This document shows, in pieces, positions 32,609 through 39,714 of a DNA stretch of 64,000 nucleotides. The notes beneath the pieces are model-generated. The model made no database searches. It was not told the DNA's origin and saw only the letters and a program-made list of their open reading frames with translations. The DNA is taken from assembly GCF_036227325.1 (NCBI RefSeq), contig NZ_CP109467.1:124001-188000 (forward strand), read 5' to 3'. Both the position numbers and the translations under genes were made by a program. Each line of letters begins with the position of its first letter. Position 1 is the first letter of the stretch. Origin of the DNA: Streptomyces sp. NBC_01465 (lineage in GTDB: Bacteria > Actinomycetota > Actinomycetes > Streptomycetales > Streptomycetaceae).

Positions 32609-33703
32609 ATGAACCGTACAGTCGCAGTCATCGGTGGAGGCTACGGAGGCGTCGCGGTGGCCAAGGCGCTGGAAGCCGAGGCCGACGTCGTCCTCATCGA
32701 CCCCCGGGACGCGTTCGTGAACGCGGCCGCGTCCCTGCGGGCACTGACCCGCCCCGACTGGGCGGGCAACATGTTCTTCCCCTTCGAGACGCTGCTCTCC
32801 CGGGGCAGGGTGATCCGCGACCGTGCGGCCTCGGTGGACCCCAGTGGCGTCACGCTCGCCTCGGGCGAACACGTCGCGGCGGACTACGTGGTCCTGGCCA
32901 CCGGATCGAGCTACGCCTACCCGGCCAAGCCCGGTTCCGACGCGACCGGTGACGCGCTGGAGGACCTGCGCCTCACCCACAAGGAGCTGCTCCAGTCGGA
33001 CCGGGTGCTGATTCTCGGTGCGGGGCCGGTCGGGCTCGAACTGGCCGGGGAGATCAAGGAGGTCTGGCCCGGCAAGAGGGTGACCGTCGTCGATCCCGCC
33101 GGCGAACTCCTCCCCGGTTTCCGGCCGGATCTCGCCGAGGAGCTCCGCCGTCAGCTCGACGCGCTGGGTGTCGAGGTGCTCCTGGGCGCCGGCCTGGAAA
33201 CGCAGCCGGGCACCCGGGCAGGCACGTTCGGCCCCTTCACCGTCACGACTGCGGACGGCGGTGAGATCGGTGCCGACATCTGGTTCCGCGCCCATGGTGT
33301 GCGGACCAACAGCGGCTACCTCGCCGACGGAAGGCTCACCCCGCTCAACGCGCAGGGCCAGGTGCCGGTGACCGGGACGCTCAACGTCGAGGGGCACGAC
33401 CACATTTACGCGGTCGGTGACATCACGGACGTCGCGGAGGCCAAGATGGCCGGCTACGCGATGCAGCACGCCGAGGTGGTGGTCGAGAACATCACCGCCC
33501 AGTTGAAGGGCGGGAAGCCCACCGCCACCTACCGGCCGACGCCCTTTCCCGTGATCCTTCTCCCGCTCGGAACGGGTGGCGGTGTGGGACAGCTGCCCTC
33601 TCCCGATGGCCCGGTCCTCGCCGAGCCGGCGATGGTCTCCGCCTACAAGGGCGCGGATCTGTTCACCGGACGCTTCATCGAGAAGTTCGGCCCCACCGTC
33701 TGA
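32609..33703 (+). CDS. FAD-dependent NAD(P)-disulfide-type oxidoreductase
   Basis: 364 aa from ATG 32609 (GGGAG upstream). Two dinucleotide-binding folds: FAD at the N-terminus (AVIGGGYGGVAVAKAL) and NAD(P)H at ~145 (RVLILGAGPVGLELAGEI), plus the FAD-contact motif HIYAVGDITD near 290. The layout resembles AIF/ferredoxin reductase or type II NADH dehydrogenase relatives; no redox CxxC is visible. Expression is probably controlled through the 39-bp palindrome. Not obviously a replication gene; it looks like a cargo gene. Confidence 0.85.
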   Translation: MNRTVAVIGGGYGGVAVAKALEAEADVVLIDPRDAFVNAAASLRALTRPDWAGNMFFPFETLLSRGRVIRDRAASVDPSGVTLASGEHVAADYVVLATGSSYAYPAKPGSDATGDALEDLRLTHKELLQSDRVLILGAGPVGLELAGEIKEVWPGKRVTVVDPAGELLPGFRPDLAEELRRQLDALGVEVLLGAGLETQPGTRAGTFGPFTVTTADGGEIGADIWFRAHGVRTNSGYLADGRLTPLNAQGQVPVTGTLNVEGHDHIYAVGDITDVAEAKMAGYAMQHAEVVVENITAQLKGGKPTATYRPTPFPVILLPLGTGGGVGQLPSPDGPVLAEPAMVSAYKGADLFTGRFIEKFGPTV

Positions 33704-33761
33704 GGGCAGTATCTGGAGAACGCACAAAACGTGCATGCCGGACGAGAGGGACGGGCGGAAC

Positions 33762-34070
33762 ATGGGAGCTGCTGCGGCAGGCGGGTGGTCGGCCCTGGCG
33801 CCGAACCACAAGGATGCGGTACGTGTGGCCGGCTTCGTCCTGGCGCACCTCAACTCGGCGTCCGCCGCGGGAGGTGTCCACCGCATGGGACGGGTGGTGA
33901 GTGCCTCTCACCAGATCGTGGCAGGCAGCAACTACCGGGTGTCCTTCACCATCGATCCGGGTCCGTCCGCCCAGCTCGTGGAGGCGACCGTCTGGGAGCA
34001 GCCCTGGCTGGACCGTACGGAGGTCACCTCGCTGACTGTCGGGGCGCTCGGCGGGTGCGGTACGAATTGA
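33762..34070 (+). CDS. Cystatin-like small protein
   Basis: 102 aa from ATG 33762 (GAGAGGG upstream; ATG 33735 is possible). Near the N-terminus AAAAGGW, then a helix (RVAGFVLAHLNSAS), the strand with QIVAG (SASHQIVAGSNYRVSFTID), and a C-terminal EATVWEQPWLDRTEVTSLT. QxVxG and the later Pro-Trp pair are the two hairpin motifs by which cystatins block papain-type cysteine proteases. No signal peptide is visible, so an intracellular target would be expected. Bacterial cystatin-like proteins are uncommon. Confidence 0.65.
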   Translation: MGAAAAGGWSALAPNHKDAVRVAGFVLAHLNSASAAGGVHRMGRVVSASHQIVAGSNYRVSFTIDPGPSAQLVEATVWEQPWLDRTEVTSLTVGALGGCGTN

Positions 34071-34073
34071 TCC

Positions 34074-34658
34074 GTGAACGAACAGATCAGGCCCGCGACC
34101 ACGCGCGTCTTCATCGCCCTCGCCCCGCCCGACGACGCGAAGCAGGAACTGGCGCAGGCGCTTCGCCCGGCGTACGACGCGTACCCGCGCATGCGGTGGA
34201 ACCGGATCGAGGACTGGCACATCACCCTGGCGTTCCTCGGGGAACTTCCGGTCGCGACCGTTCCGCTGCTGCGGCCGCCGCTGGCCGAACTCGCCGCCGA
34301 CCGGCGGTCCGTGGAGCTGCAGTTGCGCGGGGGCGGGCACTTCGACGAGCGCGTGCTGTGGAGCGGCGTCGACGGAGACGTGGAGGCACTGCAGCTGCTG
34401 GCCGCCGAGGTGCGTGCCGCGGTCAAGGCCTGTGGGGTCGTGTTCGAGGACCGGCCGCTGCGCCCTCATCTCACGCTGGCCCGTGCCCGCCGGGATGCCC
34501 CGGCCTTCGCGGTGGAGGCCGCCGCCGGACTCGACGGTTTCGCGGGGCGCCGCTGGCCGGCGGAGCGCCTTCATCTGGTCGGCAGCAACTTCGGCCGAGG
34601 ACCCGGACCCATCCACTACCGCGACATCGAGGCCTGGGACTTCATCGGCCGGACCTGA
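34074..34658 (+). CDS. thpR: RNA 2',3'-cyclic phosphodiesterase
   Basis: 194 aa from GTG 34074, 3 nt after the previous stop. 2H phosphoesterase with two HxTx motifs: WHITLAFLG (~residue 43) and RPHLTLARA (~residue 131). Opens 2',3'-cyclic phosphates at RNA ends. Same strand as the cystatin-like gene; the gene after it is convergent, with a parS-like site between. Confidence 0.9.
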   Translation: MNEQIRPATTRVFIALAPPDDAKQELAQALRPAYDAYPRMRWNRIEDWHITLAFLGELPVATVPLLRPPLAELAADRRSVELQLRGGGHFDERVLWSGVDGDVEALQLLAAEVRAAVKACGVVFEDRPLRPHLTLARARRDAPAFAVEAAAGLDGFAGRRWPAERLHLVGSNFGRGPGPIHYRDIEAWDFIGRT

Positions 34659-34663
34659 GCCCG

Positions 34664-34680
34664 CGTTTCCACCGGAAACG
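34664..34680. promoter_or_regulatory. parS-like site 1
   Basis: CGTTTCCACCGGAAACG: 7-bp arms around 3 nt. One of three copies of CGTTTCCNNCGGAAACG around the parB/parA pair; this one lies just downstream of the ParA-like gene. Confidence 0.65.
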
Positions 34681-34686
34681 GTGCGC

Positions 34687-35580
34687 TCACGTCCGGCCGG
34701 TGAAGCCGAGGTGCGTCATCACCTTCCGGTAGTCGACGGCGGGGACGGAGTTGGGCAGCAGGACCGGCAGCGGGCAGGCGTCCTCGTAGAGCTTCTTCGC
34801 GTCGGCCGAGTAGCGGACGTACGGCAGCAGGACCGATCCGTACTTCGCCTCCGCCAGTTCGGTGGCGCGCCGGGCCGCGGCTTCCTTGTAGCTGGCGGTC
34901 GGCGTCCCGGTGAGCAGCATGTGCTTGAGGGTGGGCCGCCCGGGCACCGAGCGGCGGCCGCGGTTCTTCTCCCGTACCCGCTCCAGTTCCTGGATGAGCC
35001 CCGGGATCATGTTGATGTCCTTCGGGTCGGCACGGACCGAGGGGATGACGGCGTCGTCCTCGTCGAGCATCCGGATCACGGAGTACACCATCCGCCCGTA
35101 GCCGGCGGGAAAGTCGATGAAGAACATGTCGTCGTCGCCGTCGTACGAACGCAGGACGTCGGCGAACCAGTCGTAGCGGTCGATGTCCTCGGTGATGGCG
35201 GTGTCCGCGCTGGACATCGCGGCGCAGCTCGGTACGACCCGGAGGTTCGGGATCGTCTGAAACGCCTCGTCGCCGTACCCGTCGGCGATCCGGTAGCGCG
35301 CGGGCAGTGCCACCTCGTCGAGCGACGCGGTGCAGTGGATCAGATCGAGCACGGTCTTCTTGCCCTTGAGGGACGTCTCGTCGTAGCCGAGCACCTTCGT
35401 CGTCGACATGTTGCTGTCGAGGTCGAAGATCGTCGAGGGGTATCCGCGCTCGGCGGCGATGACCGCCTTGGACGTGGCGCTCGTGGTCTTGCTGGATCCG
35501 CCGCACTCGACCAGGTACGCGTACATCAGCGGCCACCGGCGCGACTTGGGGCGGAAGCGGGGTTCCACGACGCGGGTCAT
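34687..35580 (-). CDS. ParA-like ATPase with altered Walker A
   Basis: 297 aa from ATG 35580, overlapping the parB stop as ATGA. P-loop NTPase of the ParA/MinD superfamily: Walker A is VECGGSSKTT and the A' motif FDLDSNMSTTKVLGY; Walker B is FFIDFPAG. In normal ParA the loop is KGGxGKTT; here the first, signature Lys is Cys26 and the third Gly is Ser, while Lys31 is kept. The signature Lys contacts the partner's ATP in the dimer, so ATP use may differ. Its place after parB and the parS-like sites supports DNA segregation. Confidence 0.75.
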   Translation of the reverse strand: MTRVVEPRFRPKSRRWPLMYAYLVECGGSSKTTSATSKAVIAAERGYPSTIFDLDSNMSTTKVLGYDETSLKGKKTVLDLIHCTASLDEVALPARYRIADGYGDEAFQTIPNLRVVPSCAAMSSADTAITEDIDRYDWFADVLRSYDGDDDMFFIDFPAGYGRMVYSVIRMLDEDDAVIPSVRADPKDINMIPGLIQELERVREKNRGRRSVPGRPTLKHMLLTGTPTASYKEAAARRATELAEAKYGSVLLPYVRYSADAKKLYEDACPLPVLLPNSVPAVDYRKVMTHLGFTGRT

Positions 35581-36809
35581 CGCCCCTCCCCTGCCGTGAC
35601 GAGCCCGAGCTCCTTCTGCTCCCACTCGGTCTCGGGTATGTACTGGGCGTACTCCTGGAGCACCCGCAGATAGCCGATCTCGCGGCTTCCCCACGACTGG
35701 CGCCGGGCCGCCGTCCGCAGTTCCGCCGCGGCCAGCCCGCTCGCGAAGGCGGCGAGGCGTTGCCGGCCTGCGTCGCCGGAGTTCTGTACGGCGGTGAAGT
35801 AGGCGCCCGCGCTTGTCTCGTCCGGACCGTTGCGGTCGATGCGGCGCAGCCACACCAGGGCCCGCTGCTGGGCCGCGGACTGCTGGGGCGGCGCCAGGAC
35901 GGCGGAGGTGAGGACACGCAGCAGCAGCTCGCTGCTGTCGTCGGACATCGGATCCACGGTCCGCAGCAGCAGCTGGCAGGCGGTGTCGCGCGCCGCGGCC
36001 GCGGCGCGGCGATCCGTCTCGTCCTGGTCCCTCGGGTACGGGGCGGTGTCGGGTTCCGCCGTCTTCGACGGCCCGGCGTTTCCGGCGGAAACGTGGCGGG
36101 CGAGGATCTGCGTCCGTGCTTCCGCAGGACGCATGCCGTCCTGGACGAGTGCGACGTACGCGCGCTGGTCGTGGTCCTCCATCCCGTTGAGGTTCTGGGC
36201 GGCGCTCACCTTCAGGCGGCCCGTGCGCAGTGCGTCCTGAACTTCCGGGGCGAGGCTGAGGAGTTGGACCCGTTTCCAGACGGTTCCCTTGGAGAGTGCG
36301 CCGTCGACGGTCTCCCCCACCTTCTCGGCGATCTGCTCGTAGGAGAGTCCGGTCGCCCGGAGCTCCTGATAGTGCTCGGCCTCCTCGAGCGGGCTCAGCT
36401 GCGAGCGGCGGAGGTTCTCGACCAGCGCGATGAGTCGGGCCGATTCGACCTTGTCGTCCTGCAGCACGCTGGGGATCGTTTTCCAGCCGAGCAGTCGGAC
36501 GGCGCGCCACCGGTGCTCGCCGAAGAGGATGACATGAGGCGCCGTGATCCGGTCGGCCGTCTCCGGGTAGGCCGCGATCCAGACCTCGGCACGGATGTGG
36601 GCGATGTTCTGCAGGAGCCCCACCTCCTTGATCGTGGCGGCGAGCTCGGGCACCCCTTTCATCTCACGCCTGTTGAAGGGGTTGGGGCACAGGCTCCCGG
36701 GGTCCAGGTCGAGAGTGTCGCCGCTGTAATCCTTGTCCGTGTAGAGCACTTCCTCGGGGGCCACGACGGGCCGTGCCACGGTGCTCTTCCGCTTGGGCCT
36801 CGGGGGCAT
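35577..36809 (-). CDS. parB: ParB-family partition protein
   Basis: 410 aa from ATG 36809. N-terminal ParB/sulfiredoxin-like domain (~35-130) with GEHRWRAVRLLG in place of the usual GERRxRA, then a HTH segment (SLSPLEEAEHY...GLSYEQIAEKVG) at ~145-210. The C-terminal half is Ala/Arg-rich. Binds parS and loads onto DNA. Three parS-like palindromes occur, one of them inside this gene. Gene order is parB-parA, the reverse of the common parAB order. Confidence 0.88.
   Translation of the reverse strand: MPPRPKRKSTVARPVVAPEEVLYTDKDYSGDTLDLDPGSLCPNPFNRREMKGVPELAATIKEVGLLQNIAHIRAEVWIAAYPETADRITAPHVILFGEHRWRAVRLLGWKTIPSVLQDDKVESARLIALVENLRRSQLSPLEEAEHYQELRATGLSYEQIAEKVGETVDGALSKGTVWKRVQLLSLAPEVQDALRTGRLKVSAAQNLNGMEDHDQRAYVALVQDGMRPAEARTQILARHVSAGNAGPSKTAEPDTAPYPRDQDETDRRAAAAARDTACQLLLRTVDPMSDDSSELLLRVLTSAVLAPPQQSAAQQRALVWLRRIDRNGPDETSAGAYFTAVQNSGDAGRQRLAAFASGLAAAELRTAARRQSWGSREIGYLRVLQEYAQYIPETEWEQKELGLVTAGEGR
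36077..36093. promoter_or_regulatory. parS-like site 2 (inside parB)
   Basis: CGTTTCCGGCGGAAACG, arms identical to sites 1 and 3, placed in the coding sequence. Many Streptomyces parS sites lie in genes as well. Confidence 0.65.
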
Positions 36810-36849
36810 CAGTTCTCCAGGACGGCATCAGAACGTACGGCCGACCCTA

Positions 36850-36868
36850 GCGTTTCCGTCGGAAACGC
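36850..36868. promoter_or_regulatory. parS-like site 3 (upstream of parB)
   Basis: GCGTTTCCGTCGGAAACGC: 9-bp arms around a single T, 41 bp before the parB start. Can serve both as centromere and as an autoregulatory operator. Confidence 0.7.
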
Positions 36869-37061
36869 CAACGTCCCTGCCTGGAGAATGGATCAGTTCT
36901 CGAGGGGTCCGGATGGCTGGATTGATGCGGTCCGGGCAGACGTCCGTACAGCAACTGCCGCAGATGTGATCAGCTTCAGGGGCCAACCCTGTCTCCTCCC
37001 AGACCTTCGTGTCCCCGGTGGGAGAGACTTCGGACTTGACGCCGACAGGGAGTGAGAGCGG

Positions 37062-37466
37062 ATGAGTGCCCTCATGGAGACCGAACAGCTCGCCCACGAG
37101 ACCGATCTCGTGTGGCTCGAGGACACCGCCGCCCTGGACTACGTACGGCAGAGCCTGGACCGGCTGCCGACGCGCCGCGGGAAACCCGCCTACCACCGTG
37201 CCGGCCGCATGGTCGGCTACGCGACCCTCAGCGGCGAAGCCAGGTCGTCCCGTGCCTCCGGCACCTTTCTGCGGCGGGTCTTCTGGTTGCTCCCGCACGA
37301 CCGCGACGTACAGCCCGCCGGCCTGTACTCCTCGGGCGCACCGTCCGAGGCGGTCGACCCCAGGACCGTGGCGCCGCGCGTCAAGGGCTACAAGACGCAG
37401 CGCTCCGAAGGCGGCCCCGCCTCGGAGGCGATGCGCGAACTCGGCATCAGTCTCCCGAAGTCCTGA
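37062..37466 (+). CDS. DUF6009-like conserved protein, copy 2
   Basis: 134 aa from ATG 37062 (AGGGAG upstream). Close homologue of the product at 29046, in the opposite orientation. The N-terminal ~20 residues and the C-terminal tail vary most. Together the two copies frame the replication/partition block like arms of a large inverted repeat at the protein level. Confidence 0.7.
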   Translation: MSALMETEQLAHETDLVWLEDTAALDYVRQSLDRLPTRRGKPAYHRAGRMVGYATLSGEARSSRASGTFLRRVFWLLPHDRDVQPAGLYSSGAPSEAVDPRTVAPRVKGYKTQRSEGGPASEAMRELGISLPKS

Positions 37467-37482
37467 CAGAGGAGGAGCATTC

Positions 37483-37498
37483 AGTCGCTTCAGTCGCT
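37483..37498. repeat. Iteron-like copy outside the origin region
   Basis: AGTCGCTTCAGTCGCT, identical to the inverse of the copy at 32088-32103, 17 bp after the stop of the DUF6009-like copy 2. Confidence 0.6.
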
Positions 37499-37542
37499 GT
37501 CGGGCATCCGGGACTGCGCCGACCTGTGCGTTTGGCATGATC

Positions 37543-37581
37543 CCCCGTCAGCGACCCGGTCGCTTCGAGTCGCTGACGGGG
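37543..37581. terminator. Hairpin between convergent genes
   Basis: Perfect 13-bp arms (CCCCGTCAGCGAC / GTCGCTGACGGGG) with a 13-nt loop that itself contains GTCGCTTC. Between the DUF6009-like gene (+) and the HTH gene (-), so a bidirectional terminator is plausible; it also fits the iteron-like series. Confidence 0.55.
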
Positions 37582-37606
37582 TGGAGCGCCGGCCGTGGGC
37601 CCCGTG

Positions 37607-38179
37607 TCAGGCCGCGAAGCCGACGTTCGTGACCATCTCGTACTGCCCCCACTGGCTGCCCAGGTCGGGGAGAACGTCACCGGTCCACGCGTCGTCCAGG
37701 CCCTGCTCGTCGCCGGCCGCCCAGGCGCGGACGATGCTGTCCCAGCGCCGGACGTTCATCTGCCGGTACTCCACGACCCGCTGGTGGGGGCGGGCCACCT
37801 GGGACTGGTTCAGCGGATGGATCTCCACCCGTGTACCGCCCCCGGAGTTGAGCCGCTTGAGCAGGTGCTGGGCGACGTTCTGCCGACGCACCGTCAGGTA
37901 CGCCCGCTCGATCTTCTCCAGGCTGGCCCTGTTGGGGCGGCGCTTCCCCTTCAGCCAGGCATTGAGGGTGCGGTCGGTGACGGCGAGGCCCGCGGCCTTC
38001 GCTGCCGCACGGGCGTGAGGGGTACGCGTGAGGTAGTTGAGACGGGCCATGAGCCCCCTCTTGACGGTCACCGGTGTGGCGATCCCTCCGGCGAGGTCGT
38101 CGAGCCGGCGGGCGACCGCGTCACTGCCTCTGATCCCTCGAGCGCCGAACTGCCCGGGGTTGATGGTCCTCTCCGGCAC
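37607..38179 (-). CDS. HTH protein, distantly like telomere terminal proteins
   Basis: 190 aa from GTG 38179 (GGAGG 9 nt upstream; a longer start at 38227 lacks an RBS). Central helix-turn-helix (GLAVTDRTLNAWLKGKRRPNRASLEKIERAYLTVRRQN) preceded by a basic helix. Length and the HTH-then-basic layout recall Tpg-type terminal proteins (about 185 aa) of Streptomyces linear replicons, but I see no convincing sequence identity. A plasmid-type regulator is the simple alternative. The upstream DNA holds five GNA-loop hairpins, which is why the terminal-protein idea deserves testing. Confidence 0.5.
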   Translation of the reverse strand: MPERTINPGQFGARGIRGSDAVARRLDDLAGGIATPVTVKRGLMARLNYLTRTPHARAAAKAAGLAVTDRTLNAWLKGKRRPNRASLEKIERAYLTVRRQNVAQHLLKRLNSGGGTRVEIHPLNQSQVARPHQRVVEYRQMNVRRWDSIVRAWAAGDEQGLDDAWTGDVLPDLGSQWGQYEMVTNVGFAA

Positions 38180-38490
38180 TACTCCTGCACCTCCCTTGTC
38201 ACCTTCACTGTCACTGTTACTGGGCACCGTGTGTGTGCGTCAGTTGCGTGCGTCAGTCTAGGTGTCGTTGACCTTGAGCCCGGTAGCGCCGCATGGGAAG
38301 TCGGAGCGCGGAGCGCTCCCCCTCACCAACACCGAGCGGGACGCGGAGCGTTCCGGTCCGGTGGGTGTGAGCGCGGAGCGCTCCAGTGCTCGACCGCCGC
38401 GTAGCGGCGGCGCGTCGTGTCTGCGGAGCAGACCGCGCGCAGGACAAAAACCGGTGAGAACAGGGGCGCGCAACGACGAGCTGGGTCATG
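38180..38490. other. Intergenic region with GNA-triloop hairpin cluster
   Basis: 311 bp with no gene. The part 38303-38433 is a run of short perfect inverted repeats (described separately); the remaining bases hold a GT-rich stretch just before the HTH start. Confidence 0.55.
38303..38433. repeat. Five consecutive GNA-loop hairpins
   Basis: Each hairpin has a 6-7 bp GC stem and a G-N-A loop: 38303-38319 (GGAGCGC-GGA-GCGCTCC), 38338-38354 (GGGACGC-GGA-GCGTTCC, one G-T pair), 38369-38383 (GAGCGC-GGA-GCGCTC), 38394-38410 (CCGCCGC-GTA-GCGGCGG), 38419-38433 (GTCTGC-GGA-GCAGAC). Stable trinucleotide GNA loops are a hallmark of Streptomyces telomere overhang palindromes. Confidence 0.75.
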
Positions 38491-38498
38491 TTATTTGC
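38486..38498. repeat. Direct repeat TCATGTTATTTGC (left copy)
   Basis: 12 of 13 bases match the copy at 39691-39703 (TCACGTTATTTGC). It overlaps the stop of the recombinase-like gene. Confidence 0.5.
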
Positions 38499-39648
38499 CG
38501 GGGGAATCGTCGGACGGCGCGGGCGGAGCCGCCATGGGTTCTGCGGTGATCGCGCGGCGCAGCTGTTCCATCCGGACCGGCATCGGCTCCCATCCGTACT
38601 GGCCGGCCATCAGCCAGTTGAGCGCCGTCATTCCGCGCGCGAAGGCCTGGGTCAGGCCCTGCGGGCGCAGGGAGATCCCCGGCGGGCCCGCCTTGGTCGG
38701 CACCAGCGTCACCCACAGCGCCGACCGGCCGCCGGTGAGGGGTTCGACCAGTTGCTCGCGGACCGTGAGCCAGCGCCGCAGGGCCACCCGTGTGCCCTGG
38801 CGCAGCTGGTACCACTCGACTTCGGGAAGCGGCTCCAGCTCTTCGCGTGCTGCCACGATGCGCTGGTAGGTGGCCTCGGACACCTGATGGCGCTGCCCCC
38901 ACAGCACCGCCCGCGCGGACGACGGATCGACCTCGGCCAGTGCGGCGATCTCCTCCGCCCGGTTCGGAGGTGCCTTCTGCTGCCGGCGGCGCAGGCCCAC
39001 CGCCCGCTCCCCCGCTGCCAGATCGGCCAGCTGCAGCGCCGCGAGCTCGCCGGAGCGCGGGGCGGCGTCGAGCACGATCGACACCATGGCCAGCAGCCGG
39101 GTCCTGTCCTCGTACGAAAGGGCCGTGCCGTCCCGCTCCAGCGGTCCCGTCGTCGCCAGCTCCGCCAGTCGCCGGTACAGAACTCCCAGCGATGCGGACC
39201 GTACAGGTGTCTTGGGCTCGGGCTGCTCCACGGAGGGGAGCCGCACGCGGGTGCCCGGCGGCAGCACCAGAGAGGCGAGGATCGCCAGGCAGTCCCGTAC
39301 GATCCGCAGCGTCGCATCCGGCAGTTCGGGGTCCCGGCCGCGCTCGGGCGTCAGTGCCCGCAGCTCCCCCGCCTGCGCCAGTTCCCAGAAGGCCCGGAGC
39401 GCGGGCGGGGTGAACAACTGCGGCGCGGAACGCCGTGCCCGGTCCGGGATCTCGGAACGGCCCGTCGCCCGGTCCCACATCCCGACGACCATCCAGAGCT
39501 GACGGGCCCGGCCCTGTGACACCTTCGCCGGGATCCCGGCCGCTCCTGCGACCGGCTCCCGGTCCTCCCAGTCGCCCGTCCCCCGGGGCGCCACGCGCTC
39601 CACGACCGTGGCCAACTGCCGTACCGACGCTGCTTCGTACCGGTGCAT
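38491..39648 (-). CDS. Tyrosine-recombinase-like protein, probably diverged
   Basis: 385 aa from ATG 39648. Contains one box-I-like segment of phage integrases (VLDAAPRSGELAALQLADL, supplying a candidate catalytic Arg) and a C-terminal helical region (ISLRPQGLTQAFARGMTALNWLM). I do not see the HxxR motif or the catalytic Tyr clearly, so it may be an inactive relative or an actinobacterial DNA-binding protein of unknown type. A 12/13 direct repeat lies at each end of the gene. Confidence 0.45.
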   Translation of the reverse strand: MHRYEAASVRQLATVVERVAPRGTGDWEDREPVAGAAGIPAKVSQGRARQLWMVVGMWDRATGRSEIPDRARRSAPQLFTPPALRAFWELAQAGELRALTPERGRDPELPDATLRIVRDCLAILASLVLPPGTRVRLPSVEQPEPKTPVRSASLGVLYRRLAELATTGPLERDGTALSYEDRTRLLAMVSIVLDAAPRSGELAALQLADLAAGERAVGLRRRQQKAPPNRAEEIAALAEVDPSSARAVLWGQRHQVSEATYQRIVAAREELEPLPEVEWYQLRQGTRVALRRWLTVREQLVEPLTGGRSALWVTLVPTKAGPPGISLRPQGLTQAFARGMTALNWLMAGQYGWEPMPVRMEQLRRAITAEPMAAPPAPSDDSPGK

Positions 39649-39690
39649 GCCGTCAGCATGTCAGGCCTTGCTGTGCGGCGTGGGGCAGGA

Positions 39691-39703
39691 TCACGTTATT
39701 TGC
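39691..39703. repeat. Direct repeat TCACGTTATTTGC (right copy)
   Basis: Mate of 38486-38498, on the other side of the recombinase-like gene; 1205 bp between copies. Confidence 0.5.
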
Positions 39704-39714
39704 ATGACGAATTC

